Positions 6,736-13,209 of a stretch of 14,066 nt of DNA are shown one piece after another; positions within the stretch are counted from its first letter, which is position 1; the number at the start of each line of letters is the position of its first letter. The translations under genes and the position numbers were made by a program. Origin of the DNA: an uncultured Cloacibacillus sp. (GTDB lineage Bacteria > Synergistota > Synergistia > Synergistales > Synergistaceae); contig UQVV01000025.1 of NCBI GenBank assembly GCA_900544635.1, positions 1 through 14,066 on the forward strand. The letters are read 5' to 3'. Under the pieces are notes generated by a model that ran no database searches, was not told the origin of the DNA, and saw only the letters and a program-made list of their open reading frames with translations.

Positions 6736-7629
6736 TTATTTCATCATGTCCTTTATCTTCGCGACGAAGAGCTCCGCCATGTTCGGGTCTTCGCCGAGGC
6801 CGACGAGCTTCGTCGAGATGTTCTTGAAGCCAGCGGCCTTGAGCACGTTTATCCACGATTCGTCGTCGTCCGCGCCCGCGAGGTCGTTGTTCGCGTGGTC
6901 GCCAGCGACTATCATGAAGGGCGAAAGCACGAGCGCCTTCGGCTTCTCTCTCTTGAGCCCCGCGATTACGTTGTCAATGGTCGGAGCAGCCTCGACGGTG
7001 CCGACGAAGAAGCGTCCCGGGGCCGCCGCGTCGAGCGAAAGCTGAAGCTGCGCGTAAAGCGCGTTCGCGATATGCTCCGGCGTGCCGTGGCCCATGAGGA
7101 CTATCGCCGTGCCCTTCTGCGCGAGCTCCTTGTCGAAGCGCTTGACGAGAATCTGCGCCATCACGTCGCAGTCCTTCACCGTCGCGAGGTAGGGCTGCCC
7201 GAGCTTAAGCTCCTTGAAGCCGTACTTGCCCTTTATCTGCGCGAAGCCGTTTACGAGGCTCGCGATATCGTCGTACTCCTCGCCGGGGATTATGTGCATC
7301 GGCATGACGCAGACGTGCGTGAAGCCCTCGTCGTTCATCTGCGCCAGCGCCTCGGCAGGCGTCGGGATTACGACGTTCTGCTCGCGCGCTATCTTTTTGC
7401 GGATGATGTTCGACGTGTAGGCGACGCGCACCTCGGTGTCGGGGAACGCGGCCTTCGCGGAATCCACGAGGTTGTCTATAGCCTTCTTCGCCTCAGGCAT
7501 CGACGTGCCGAACGAGGCTATCAGTATGCCGCGCTTGTCCTCCCTCGGCTTCGCCTCGGAAGCGAGCGCCGTTCCCGCTATAATTACGGAGACCAGTAAC
7601 ATCAGAGTGAGTGCAAACATTTTCTTCAT
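6736..7629 (-). CDS. cbiK: Exported sirohydrochlorin cobaltochelatase (CbiK, periplasmic type)
   Basis: A 297-residue class II chelatase with an N-terminal signal peptide (MKK start, hydrophobic residues 5-19, cleavage expected after ALA at 21-23). The mature protein starts RGILIASFGTSMPEA, typical of CbiK. It contains CVMPMHIIPGEEYDD (107-121), LMGHGTPEHIANALY with His181, and VAGDHANNDLAG with His245. The two histidines match the metal-binding pair of characterised CbiK proteins in motif and spacing. CbiK inserts cobalt into sirohydrochlorin, the entry step of the anaerobic B12 pathway. An exported paralogue (CbiKP) is known in Desulfovibrio vulgaris, so the signal peptide has precedent, but it separates this step from the cytoplasmic enzymes. 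It is the first gene after the riboswitch and terminator. ATG 7629 has a GGAAGGAAG-type ribosome site about ten bases ahead; ATG at codon 4 is a minor alternative. Confidence 0.93.
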   Translation of the reverse strand: MKKMFALTLMLLVSVIIAGTALASEAKPREDKRGILIASFGTSMPEAKKAIDNLVDSAKAAFPDTEVRVAYTSNIIRKKIAREQNVVIPTPAEALAQMNDEGFTHVCVMPMHIIPGEEYDDIASLVNGFAQIKGKYGFKELKLGQPYLATVKDCDVMAQILVKRFDKELAQKGTAIVLMGHGTPEHIANALYAQLQLSLDAAAPGRFFVGTVEAAPTIDNVIAGLKREKPKALVLSPFMIVAGDHANNDLAGADDDESWINVLKAAGFKNISTKLVGLGEDPNMAELFVAKIKDMMK

Positions 7630-7648
7630 CGCGTGGTTCTTCCTTTCC

Positions 7649-7666
7649 GCGCCGTCCTCGCGGCGC
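7649..7666 (-). other. GC-rich hairpin in the cbiK leader
   Basis: Perfect six-base-pair stem GCGCCG/CGGCGC with loop CGAGGA, lying between the intrinsic terminator and the cbiK ribosome binding site (about 7638-7648). No T-tract follows. It could stabilise the read-through mRNA or shape the 5' end near the ribosome site; a role is not shown. Confidence 0.4.
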
Positions 7667-7691
7667 TTCGGTCAAAATTGGCCCGACCAAC

Positions 7692-7724
7692 AAAAAAAGA
7701 CCCGGCGTATTCGTCCGCCGCGTC
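7692..7724 (-). terminator. Intrinsic terminator of the cobalamin riboswitch (expression platform)
   Basis: On the minus strand the stem GACGCGGCG / CGCCGGGTC (eight pairs with one G-G mismatch) closes an eight-base loop and is followed directly by seven Ts. It lies after the B12 riboswitch and about 60 bases before cbiK, so it is the natural off-switch. When cobalamin is bound, transcription should stop here, before cbiK and the whole operon. Confidence 0.85.
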
Positions 7725-7730
7725 TCGCAC

Positions 7731-7770
7731 CTTTTGCAGCTCTCAGGCCGTTTCTATGAAGCTGCAAAGG
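7731..7770 (-). other. Hairpin between the riboswitch and the terminator
   Basis: An 11-base-pair stem (7731-7741 with 7760-7770, one G-T wobble) encloses an 18-base loop. It is AT-tailed but has no T-run, so it is not a terminator. It sits in the expression platform just upstream of the terminator stem and may form or compete with an antiterminator. No clear antiterminator pairing was found by eye. Confidence 0.5.
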
Positions 7771-7794
7771 CGTTCGTCCGCGCAAACTTTCCCC

Positions 7795-7953
7795 CTTCCC
7801 CTCCCGGCGTCAGGTTTCCTGGCTCCCCTTCATCCTCCGCCGCGCCTTCCCGACATTGTCAGTGGCATCTCGCGGCTTCGTCAGAGTTACAGTAGCGGGA
7901 CTGCTCCGGCATCGAACCGGATTCCCTTGCGCCGAAAGCGAATATTCAACTGT
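7795..7953 (-). ncRNA. Cobalamin (B12) riboswitch
   Basis: Read on the minus strand, the conserved core elements occur in the right order. AAGGGAAtccGGT followed by a complementary GCCGGAGC lies at about 7903-7928, and GTCCCGCTACTGTAA at 7887-7901. GCCACTG is at 7860-7866, and the B12 box GAGCCAGGAAACCTGACG at about 7808-7825. This is the adenosylcobalamin-type riboswitch aptamer. It is followed by an intrinsic terminator and then by cbiK, so it should turn the cobalamin operon off when B12 is abundant. The outer ends are approximate: the 5' edge is set by the promoter and the 3' edge is estimated. Confidence 0.93.
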
Positions 7954-7959
7954 CCTTGG

Positions 7960-7965
7960 ATTATA
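7960..7965 (-). promoter_or_regulatory. Promoter -10 box of the cobalamin operon
   Basis: A perfect TATAAT on the minus strand. A start site about seven bases downstream (near 7953) would fall at the beginning of the riboswitch. The -35 region at the usual distance (7983-7988, TTCTAT) is a poor match to consensus, so only the -10 is well supported. Confidence 0.6.
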
Positions 7966-8017
7966 TTACAGCCGCGTAAAAAATAGAAGATAAGCGCCGA
8001 AGCCGCGCAAAATCAAG

Positions 8018-8058
8018 AAACGCGCGGCGCGGCGTCCGTGCCGCAGCCGCGCGTTTTT
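8018..8058. terminator. Strong hairpin terminator, probably bidirectional, downstream of the aldo/keto reductase gene
   Basis: An 11-bp perfect outer stem (8018-8028 with 8046-8056) continues into a 5-bp inner stem (8029-8033 with 8040-8044) with one bulged A and a six-base loop. TTTTT ends the plus-strand side. On the minus strand the stem is followed by TTTCTTGATTTTG. Minus-strand transcripts from the reductase gene would end here, before the promoter of the cobalamin operon. Confidence 0.7.
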
Positions 8059-8170
8059 GCGCGTGCAAAAAATCCGCAAAAAACCGCGCCGCGTTACGAG
8101 ACTGGCGGCAAGTTCCGCAGCTTTCCTGCGCGCAGCGCGGATAAAAATTTTCCGTTTTTCGCAATTTGAG

Positions 8171-8198
8171 GCGCGCGCCGCTGCGTGAGGGCGCGCGC
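8171..8198 (-). other. GC-rich hairpin just after the aldo/keto reductase stop codon
   Basis: A perfect nine-base stem of alternating G and C (8171-8179 with 8190-8198) with a ten-base loop, starting five bases after the stop. No T-tract follows on the minus strand. It may protect the 3' end or assist the downstream terminator. The remaining non-coding DNA between 7966 and 8203 shows no gene. Confidence 0.4.
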
Positions 8199-8203
8199 GT
8201 GAG

Positions 8204-9211
<1,008 letters not shown>

Positions 9212-9231
9212 TTATTTTTCACCTCGTCAGT

Positions 9232-10230
9232 TTATTTTGCGCCGTCCGCTCGCGCGGCGCGGTTTTTGTCTATCTGCTTCTGCCAGAAGGCCGCGGCGTC
9301 GTTTATCCAGCCTTCGGCGATTGTGCCGGTGCCGAGGCCGAAGCCGTGGCTCAGCCCCGCGTAGCGATGAAATTCCGTCTCTATGCCGCAGGCGCGCAGA
9401 GCTTCTATTCTGCGCTCCATCGCGCGCCACGAGGCGATGCCGTCGTTTTCGCCTACGCAGGCGTATGTAGGCGGGTCGTTCATCGTGAAGTGCGAGTGTC
9501 CCGTGTACTGCATGACGACGGCGGCAGGACGCGGCAGCCGCGCGCCGCCGAAGGCCTCGGGGCCGAGAGAGCCGAGCCACGCCGCCATGCGCGCGCCCGC
9601 CGAGCCGCCCCAGAGCGAGTAACCTTCCGTGCTGACGCCGAGCTTCTCCGCGTTCGCAAAAATCACGCTTATCGCGCGCGCGAGATCCTCGCAGGCCGCC
9701 TGCGCGCCCGGGCGGTAAATTATCGCGAAGGCGTTGTAGCCCATCTTCGAGAGTTCGAGCGCGTGGGGAAAGCTGTCGTGCATCGCGCCGACGTATGCAA
9801 AGCCGCCGCCCGCGCAGCATACGGCGAATGGCGCGCCGCGCCTGCCGCGGAAGAAGAACAGTCCCGTGTCGCGTTTGCGCGGGTCGGCGCGTTTTTCGGC
9901 CTCCGTGTAAATGTCGATAAAGACTGTGTCTCCAGCCGCGGCGCGTGATTTTAAGTAATTCGCTATCTCAACTGTCTTGTCCGGGTCTATGCAGCTGTAC
10001 CACGTGAGCCGCAGCGTCCCGAGCGTTTCGCCGCTCATGTATCCTCTGTCGACGGGGAAGATGAGCCGCCCGTAGCTTCCGAAAACGGGGGCGCTCGCCA
10101 CGTCGTCTATGCGCGTCGCGCGCGTGTAGGGCGCGTCCGTGCCTTCGGCGGCTTCGGCGCGAATCGCGGAAAAGGCCGAAACGCATAGCGCGATCGATAA
10201 AATCACGGCGAAGAGCGCAACGCTTCTCAT
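9232..10230 (-). CDS. Exported alpha/beta hydrolase (esterase/acetyl-esterase-like)
   Basis: A 332-residue protein with a signal peptide (residues 1-27, hydrophobic core VALFAVILSIALCVSAFSA, cleavage near AEA). A hydrolase domain with a plausible catalytic triad follows. The triad is Ser210 in WGGSAGARMA, Asp263 in VGENDGIAS and His295 in GLSHGFGLG. The oxyanion segment reads CAGGGFAYV (139-147) where related esterases have HGGG. The fold resembles the BD-FAE/Aes carbohydrate-esterase or peptidase-like hydrolases, so it may de-esterify substrates outside the cytoplasm. The frame extends to a TTG at 10269, but GGAGG lies within that extension. ATG 10230, about 12 bases after GGAGG, begins a good signal peptide, so it was chosen. 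It precedes the aldo/keto reductase by 20 bp. The substrate is unknown. Confidence 0.85.
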   Translation of the reverse strand: MRSVALFAVILSIALCVSAFSAIRAEAAEGTDAPYTRATRIDDVASAPVFGSYGRLIFPVDRGYMSGETLGTLRLTWYSCIDPDKTVEIANYLKSRAAAGDTVFIDIYTEAEKRADPRKRDTGLFFFRGRRGAPFAVCCAGGGFAYVGAMHDSFPHALELSKMGYNAFAIIYRPGAQAACEDLARAISVIFANAEKLGVSTEGYSLWGGSAGARMAAWLGSLGPEAFGGARLPRPAAVVMQYTGHSHFTMNDPPTYACVGENDGIASWRAMERRIEALRACGIETEFHRYAGLSHGFGLGTGTIAEGWINDAAAFWQKQIDKNRAARADGAK

Positions 10231-10268
10231 TTTTCCGAAATTCCTCCTTCGTACCTTCGTTTTGCGCA

Positions 10269-10274
10269 AGTATA
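10269..10274 (-). promoter_or_regulatory. Possible promoter -10 for the hydrolase-reductase pair
   Basis: TATACT on the minus strand, 38 bases before the hydrolase start and directly after the T-run of the LysR terminator. The -35 would fall inside the terminator stem (about TTCCGC) and is weak. Confidence 0.35.
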
Positions 10275-10306
10275 AAAAAATCGAGGCCTCCGCGGAAGTC
10301 TCGATT
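10274..10306 (-). terminator. Intrinsic terminator after the lysR-type gene
   Basis: The minus strand has stem AATCGAG/CTCGATT with a further inner CTTC-CGCG-GAGG helix, followed by a run of seven Ts. It ends the LysR transcript 25 bases after its stop codon and separates it from the hydrolase gene. Confidence 0.85.
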
Positions 10307-10330
10307 CGTTCGTCAGTGTGAACCTTTGGG

Positions 10331-11236
10331 TTATAACGCGCCGCCAGCGCTAAAAACGCCGCGGACGGCTTCGATGCACTGCCTCACGAGCGGCGACGGC
10401 TCACGCGCGTGGAGCAGGCCGTAGGGTATCGCGTGTTCCCACTCGACCGGAATTATGCGAAGCAGCGGGTGGACGGAGCGCCAGCACTCGACAGCGGTCA
10501 GCAGCGCGCCGCCGTTCTCGCAGCGGTTGAATACTTCCGTGTTGTAGAAGTCGAAGTCTACGACGTTCACCTGCGGATAACTGCGCGCGAGCTCGTCGCG
10601 CAGCTCGTCCACGGCCTTGATGCGACCGCGGCGTATGAGCATGAGATTTTCGCCGAAGAGATCGGAGACGGCGAGCCGCTCCTTCGACGCGAGCGGGTGC
10701 GAAAGCGAGACGGCGCAGCATATCGGCGCGCGAAAGAGCTCCAGACCGCAGCATCGCCGGTATTCAAGCATCGTCTCGTCGCAGAAGCCCGCCACAACAT
10801 CGATGTCGCGGCCGAGATTTTTCAGAATTTCGCGCGCGTTCTCGGGCGTGTTCTCAAAGGGGACGAGGCGGAATTTCACATTCGGCAGCCGCTCGTGCAG
10901 CTTCGGCCACAGCTCGACGAGAATCTGCGCGGGCGTCATCGGCGACGTGCCGATGCGGATGACGGAGTCGCTTTTCTCCGCGGCCTCGCGCGCGCGGACG
11001 ACGGCGTCGTTTGAGTAGGAAATTATATATTTCGCGTCGGCGAGCAGAGAGCGCCCAGCCGCGGTCAGCGCAAGCCCGCGGTGCGAACGCTCGAATAGCT
11101 TCAGCCCGAGCTTCGCTTCGAGCAGATTTATCTGTTTTATCACCGCCGTCGGCGTTATGCAGAGCTCCTCGGCGGCCTTAGTGAAGCTGCCGCGCTCCGC
11201 TACAGTTATGAAAGTGTCGAGCTGAGGGTTGTACAT
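10331..11236 (-). CDS. LysR-family transcriptional regulator
   Basis: A 301-residue regulator of standard LysR length. Residues 1-60 form the winged helix-turn-helix: LDTFITVAERGSFTKAAEELCITPTAVIKQINLLEAKLGLKLFERSHRGLALTAAG in overlapping pieces. A linker helix follows, and a periplasmic-binding-like effector domain begins near VIRIGTSPMTPAQILVE (about 92). The effector domain has several cysteines (the CRRCCG-like cluster around residues 160-166), not a usual conserved feature. LysR proteins bind DNA as tetramers and respond to a small molecule; the target here is unknown. Its own gene is not divergent from a neighbour, which is less common for the family. It lies 46 bp after the MATE gene on the same strand and ends at a clear terminator. 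The start ATG 11236 is the only one giving a full HTH. Confidence 0.93.
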   Translation of the reverse strand: MYNPQLDTFITVAERGSFTKAAEELCITPTAVIKQINLLEAKLGLKLFERSHRGLALTAAGRSLLADAKYIISYSNDAVVRAREAAEKSDSVIRIGTSPMTPAQILVELWPKLHERLPNVKFRLVPFENTPENAREILKNLGRDIDVVAGFCDETMLEYRRCCGLELFRAPICCAVSLSHPLASKERLAVSDLFGENLMLIRRGRIKAVDELRDELARSYPQVNVVDFDFYNTEVFNRCENGGALLTAVECWRSVHPLLRIIPVEWEHAIPYGLLHAREPSPLVRQCIEAVRGVFSAGGAL

Positions 11237-11279
11237 CCTCTCGCCTGCCTTTGCGGGATAAATTTACGTCCTTCGCTAA

Positions 11280-11308
11280 ATTTTATCCGCGCGCCGCCGC
11301 GCCGTCCA
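11280..11308 (-). promoter_or_regulatory. Possible promoter of the lysR-type gene
   Basis: TGGACG at 11303-11308 and TAAAAT at 11280-11285 on the minus strand are separated by 17 bases. The -10 includes the MATE stop codon. If used, it gives lysR its own start with a leader of about 37 bases; otherwise lysR is read from the MATE promoter. Confidence 0.3.
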
Positions 11309-12626
11309 GCCTACGCGCGCGGCGCAGCCAGACCGGCGTGAGGAAGGCGAGCGCGCCCATCCACGCGAGCGGCGTCGCGAAGCATATCCCCGCGTAGCCG
11401 AAGAAGCGCGCGAGCACGAAGGCCGCCGTCACGCGCATCACAAGCTCCGAGACGCAGGCCGCGAACGGCGTGCGCGCGTCGTCCATGCTCTGAAGCGCGG
11501 AGCGGTAGATGCAGAGCAGGCCGAGCAGCGGATAGAACGGAACGACGACGAAGAGATAGCCGTAGGCCGCCGCGTTGACCGCCGCCGTCGCGTCGTCGAT
11601 GAAGAGCGGCACGACGTAAGCGCGCCCCAAAAGCATAATCGCGCCCATAATTACGTTCGCAATCTCAAGCTGCACGAGCGAGGCGCGCACGCCCGCCTTG
11701 ATGCGCCCGCCGAGCCCCGCGCCGTAATTCTGCGCGACGTAGCCCGCTATCGCGACGCCGAAAGCGCCGTTGACGAGCACGGAAAGCTGGTCGACCTTCG
11801 TCGCCGCCGTGAAGCCCGCGACGGCCTCCGCGCCGAGGCCGTTGACCGCCGTCTGCATCGCAAGCAGCCCGACGCACATCACGGACATCTGAAAGCCCAT
11901 CGGGAAGGCGAGCCGCAGGTGGTTCTTGAAAAGCAGCGGCGACCTGTGCCAGTCGTTGCCGAGCACGCGCAGCTCGCGGAAATTCCGCGCGCCGTAGAGC
12001 GCGCAGAGCGCCGCCGAAACGAGCTGCGAAAGCACCGTCGCCCACGCCGCGCCAGCGACGCCCATGCCGAGCGGCACGATGAAGATGATGTCGAGCGCGA
12101 TGTTCAGGAACGACGAGAATATAAGGAAGTAAAGCGGCGTCCTGCTGTCGCCGAGCGCGCGCAGAACGTTCGAGACGAGGTTGTAGGCGACCGCCGCGCC
12201 CGTGCCGAGCATGACGGCGAACATATAATCGTAGGCCATCCCGTAAATTTCCGGCGGCGTATCCATCCATCGGATGATCGGGGGCGCCGCGAGACAGCCG
12301 AAGAGCGTCAGCACGACGGTGAAAACGAGCGACAGCAGCGCCGAGGCCGCAATCGACCGCCGCACGCCCACCTCGCTGCGCGCGCCGAAGCGCTGCCCGA
12401 TGCAGATGCCGAAGCCGCCCGTCAGCCCCTGCACGAAGCAGAGTATGAAATAGATGAAAGTCCCCGTCGAGCCGACCGCCGCTAGCGCCTCCGCGCCCAT
12501 CGTGCGCCCGACGATGACCGTATCCGCGAGCGTGTAAAAAAGCTGAAACAAGTTGCCGCCGATAATCGGCAGCGTAAAGGCGAAGACCGTCCGCGCCGGA
12601 CTCCCCGCCGTCAAATCCTTAACCAT
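11283..12626 (-). CDS. MATE-family multidrug/organic-cation efflux transporter
   Basis: A 447-residue membrane protein with about twelve hydrophobic segments in two homologous halves, the standard MATE length. It begins VKDLTAGSPARTVFAFTLPIIGGNLFQLFYTLADTVIVGRTMGAEALAAVGSTG, a typical MATE (NorM/DinF-superfamily) start. The second half has LRLAFPMGFQMSVMCVGLLAMQTAVNGLGAEAVAGFTAATKVDQL (about residues 235-280). It also has the paired FMDTP- and VAQNYGAGLGGRIKAG-type motifs seen in these exporters. It should export toxic or metabolic compounds using a sodium or proton gradient. The frame stays open to 12716, but GGAGG nine bases before ATG 12626 and the family N-terminus fix the start there. 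It is followed by the LysR gene 46 bp away, which may control it. The substrate is unknown. Confidence 0.93.
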   Translation of the reverse strand: MVKDLTAGSPARTVFAFTLPIIGGNLFQLFYTLADTVIVGRTMGAEALAAVGSTGTFIYFILCFVQGLTGGFGICIGQRFGARSEVGVRRSIAASALLSLVFTVVLTLFGCLAAPPIIRWMDTPPEIYGMAYDYMFAVMLGTGAAVAYNLVSNVLRALGDSRTPLYFLIFSSFLNIALDIIFIVPLGMGVAGAAWATVLSQLVSAALCALYGARNFRELRVLGNDWHRSPLLFKNHLRLAFPMGFQMSVMCVGLLAMQTAVNGLGAEAVAGFTAATKVDQLSVLVNGAFGVAIAGYVAQNYGAGLGGRIKAGVRASLVQLEIANVIMGAIMLLGRAYVVPLFIDDATAAVNAAAYGYLFVVVPFYPLLGLLCIYRSALQSMDDARTPFAACVSELVMRVTAAFVLARFFGYAGICFATPLAWMGALAFLTPVWLRRARRLDGAAARG

Positions 12627-12688
12627 AGCGACGCGCCTCCAAAGTTCCCCGCGCGCCGCGCGAACGCCGCGCGCTTTCGAGAACGCAT

Positions 12689-12716
12689 ATTCTAGTACCA
12701 AGCGGCGGAAATTCAA
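12689..12716 (-). promoter_or_regulatory. Likely promoter of the MATE gene
   Basis: TTGAAT (12711-12716) and TAGAAT (12689-12694) on the minus strand are separated by 16 bases. They would give a transcript start near 12682 and a leader of about 56 bases before ATG 12626. Confidence 0.5.
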
Positions 12717-12874
12717 GAGCCTTTTGTAAATTCATCGTAAAGAGCGCGAAGCAAGGAAAAGCGCGAAGCTTCACGCCGCGCGCCATAAGCCGGCGAAAAC
12801 TCCGCCGCGCCGTGCCGCGCACATGAAACAGACGGCGGCGGGCGCGTGTTTGCCCTGCGGCGCAGACGCAGCGC

Positions 12875-12899
12875 CGCGCGCGTGAATTTGACGCGCGCG
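12875..12899. repeat. Inverted repeat 1 (CG-alternating hairpin)
   Basis: Perfect nine-base arms CGCGCGCGT (12875-12883) and ACGCGCGCG (12891-12899) around a seven-base loop GAATTTG. It abuts a second inverted repeat. No T-tract follows on either strand. Confidence 0.6.
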
Positions 12900-12920
12900 A
12901 TGTCACGTTTACGCGACATC
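12899..12920. repeat. Inverted repeat 2 (22-base near-palindrome)
   Basis: Arms GATGTCaCGT (12899-12908) and ACGcGACATC (12911-12920) pair in nine of ten positions around TT. With almost no loop, it looks more like a protein-binding operator for a dimeric regulator than an RNA hairpin. It lies about 180 bases upstream of the MATE promoter and about 200 upstream of the DUF362 promoter. Confidence 0.5.
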
Positions 12921-13116
12921 CGCCGCACGACGAAGACGGCAGCGATTCAGCAAAAGCGCCTTAACGCGATGCCGCGGACATCAAATCGACGCAGAAGCCG
13001 ATGCGTTTATGCGCGTGCCGCGGTGCGTGGCTTTCCCACTCAAACAGCCGTGCGCGCCCATGAGCTGCGGCTCGCGCGCCAAACCGCCGCCGCGGCGAAA
13101 AATCAGCGCACGCCGC

Positions 13117-13147
13117 TTGACTTACAGCGCTCTCTAACAATTATGCT
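13117..13147 (+). promoter_or_regulatory. Possible promoter of the DUF362 gene
   Basis: TTGACT (13117-13122, five of six to consensus) with TATGCT (13142-13147, four of six) at a long 19-base spacing. It is followed about 60 bases later by the ribosome site AAAGGAG and ATG 13210. Confidence 0.4.
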
Positions 13148-13209
13148 CCGTGCAAAGACGGCGCGCCGCGTCCCGGCCTCCGCCGTATCACACGAAAGGA
13201 GCGGTTTTT

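Larger units (their letters stand above)
12717..13116. other. Non-coding GC-rich stretch
   Basis: About 400 bases between the divergent MATE and DUF362 promoters. Short open frames exist on both strands, but none has a recognisable product or a good ribosome site with a sensible protein. It is rich in CG-alternating runs and contains the inverted repeats at 12875-12920. No tRNA, CRISPR or insertion sequence was seen. It could be a decayed region, a regulatory region or an unrecognised RNA; nothing decides between these. Confidence 0.5.

Noticed and set aside
5902..7599. A 565-codon plus-strand open frame
   Set aside because: It is antisense to the permease and cbiK genes, which are unmistakable, and its product is charged low-complexity sequence.
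10231..10269. TTG start for the alpha/beta hydrolase
   Set aside because: The extension encodes the GGAGG ribosome site itself and puts arginines and lysines ahead of a good signal peptide.
12627..12716. N-terminal extension of the MATE protein
   Set aside because: It would start inside the predicted promoter and adds a charged segment not typical of MATE proteins. GGAGG precedes the ATG at 12626.
13141..13150. Resemblance of TTATGCTCCG to part of the lac promoter
   Set aside because: A ten-base resemblance in unrelated context is chance; it is used only as a weak -10 candidate.
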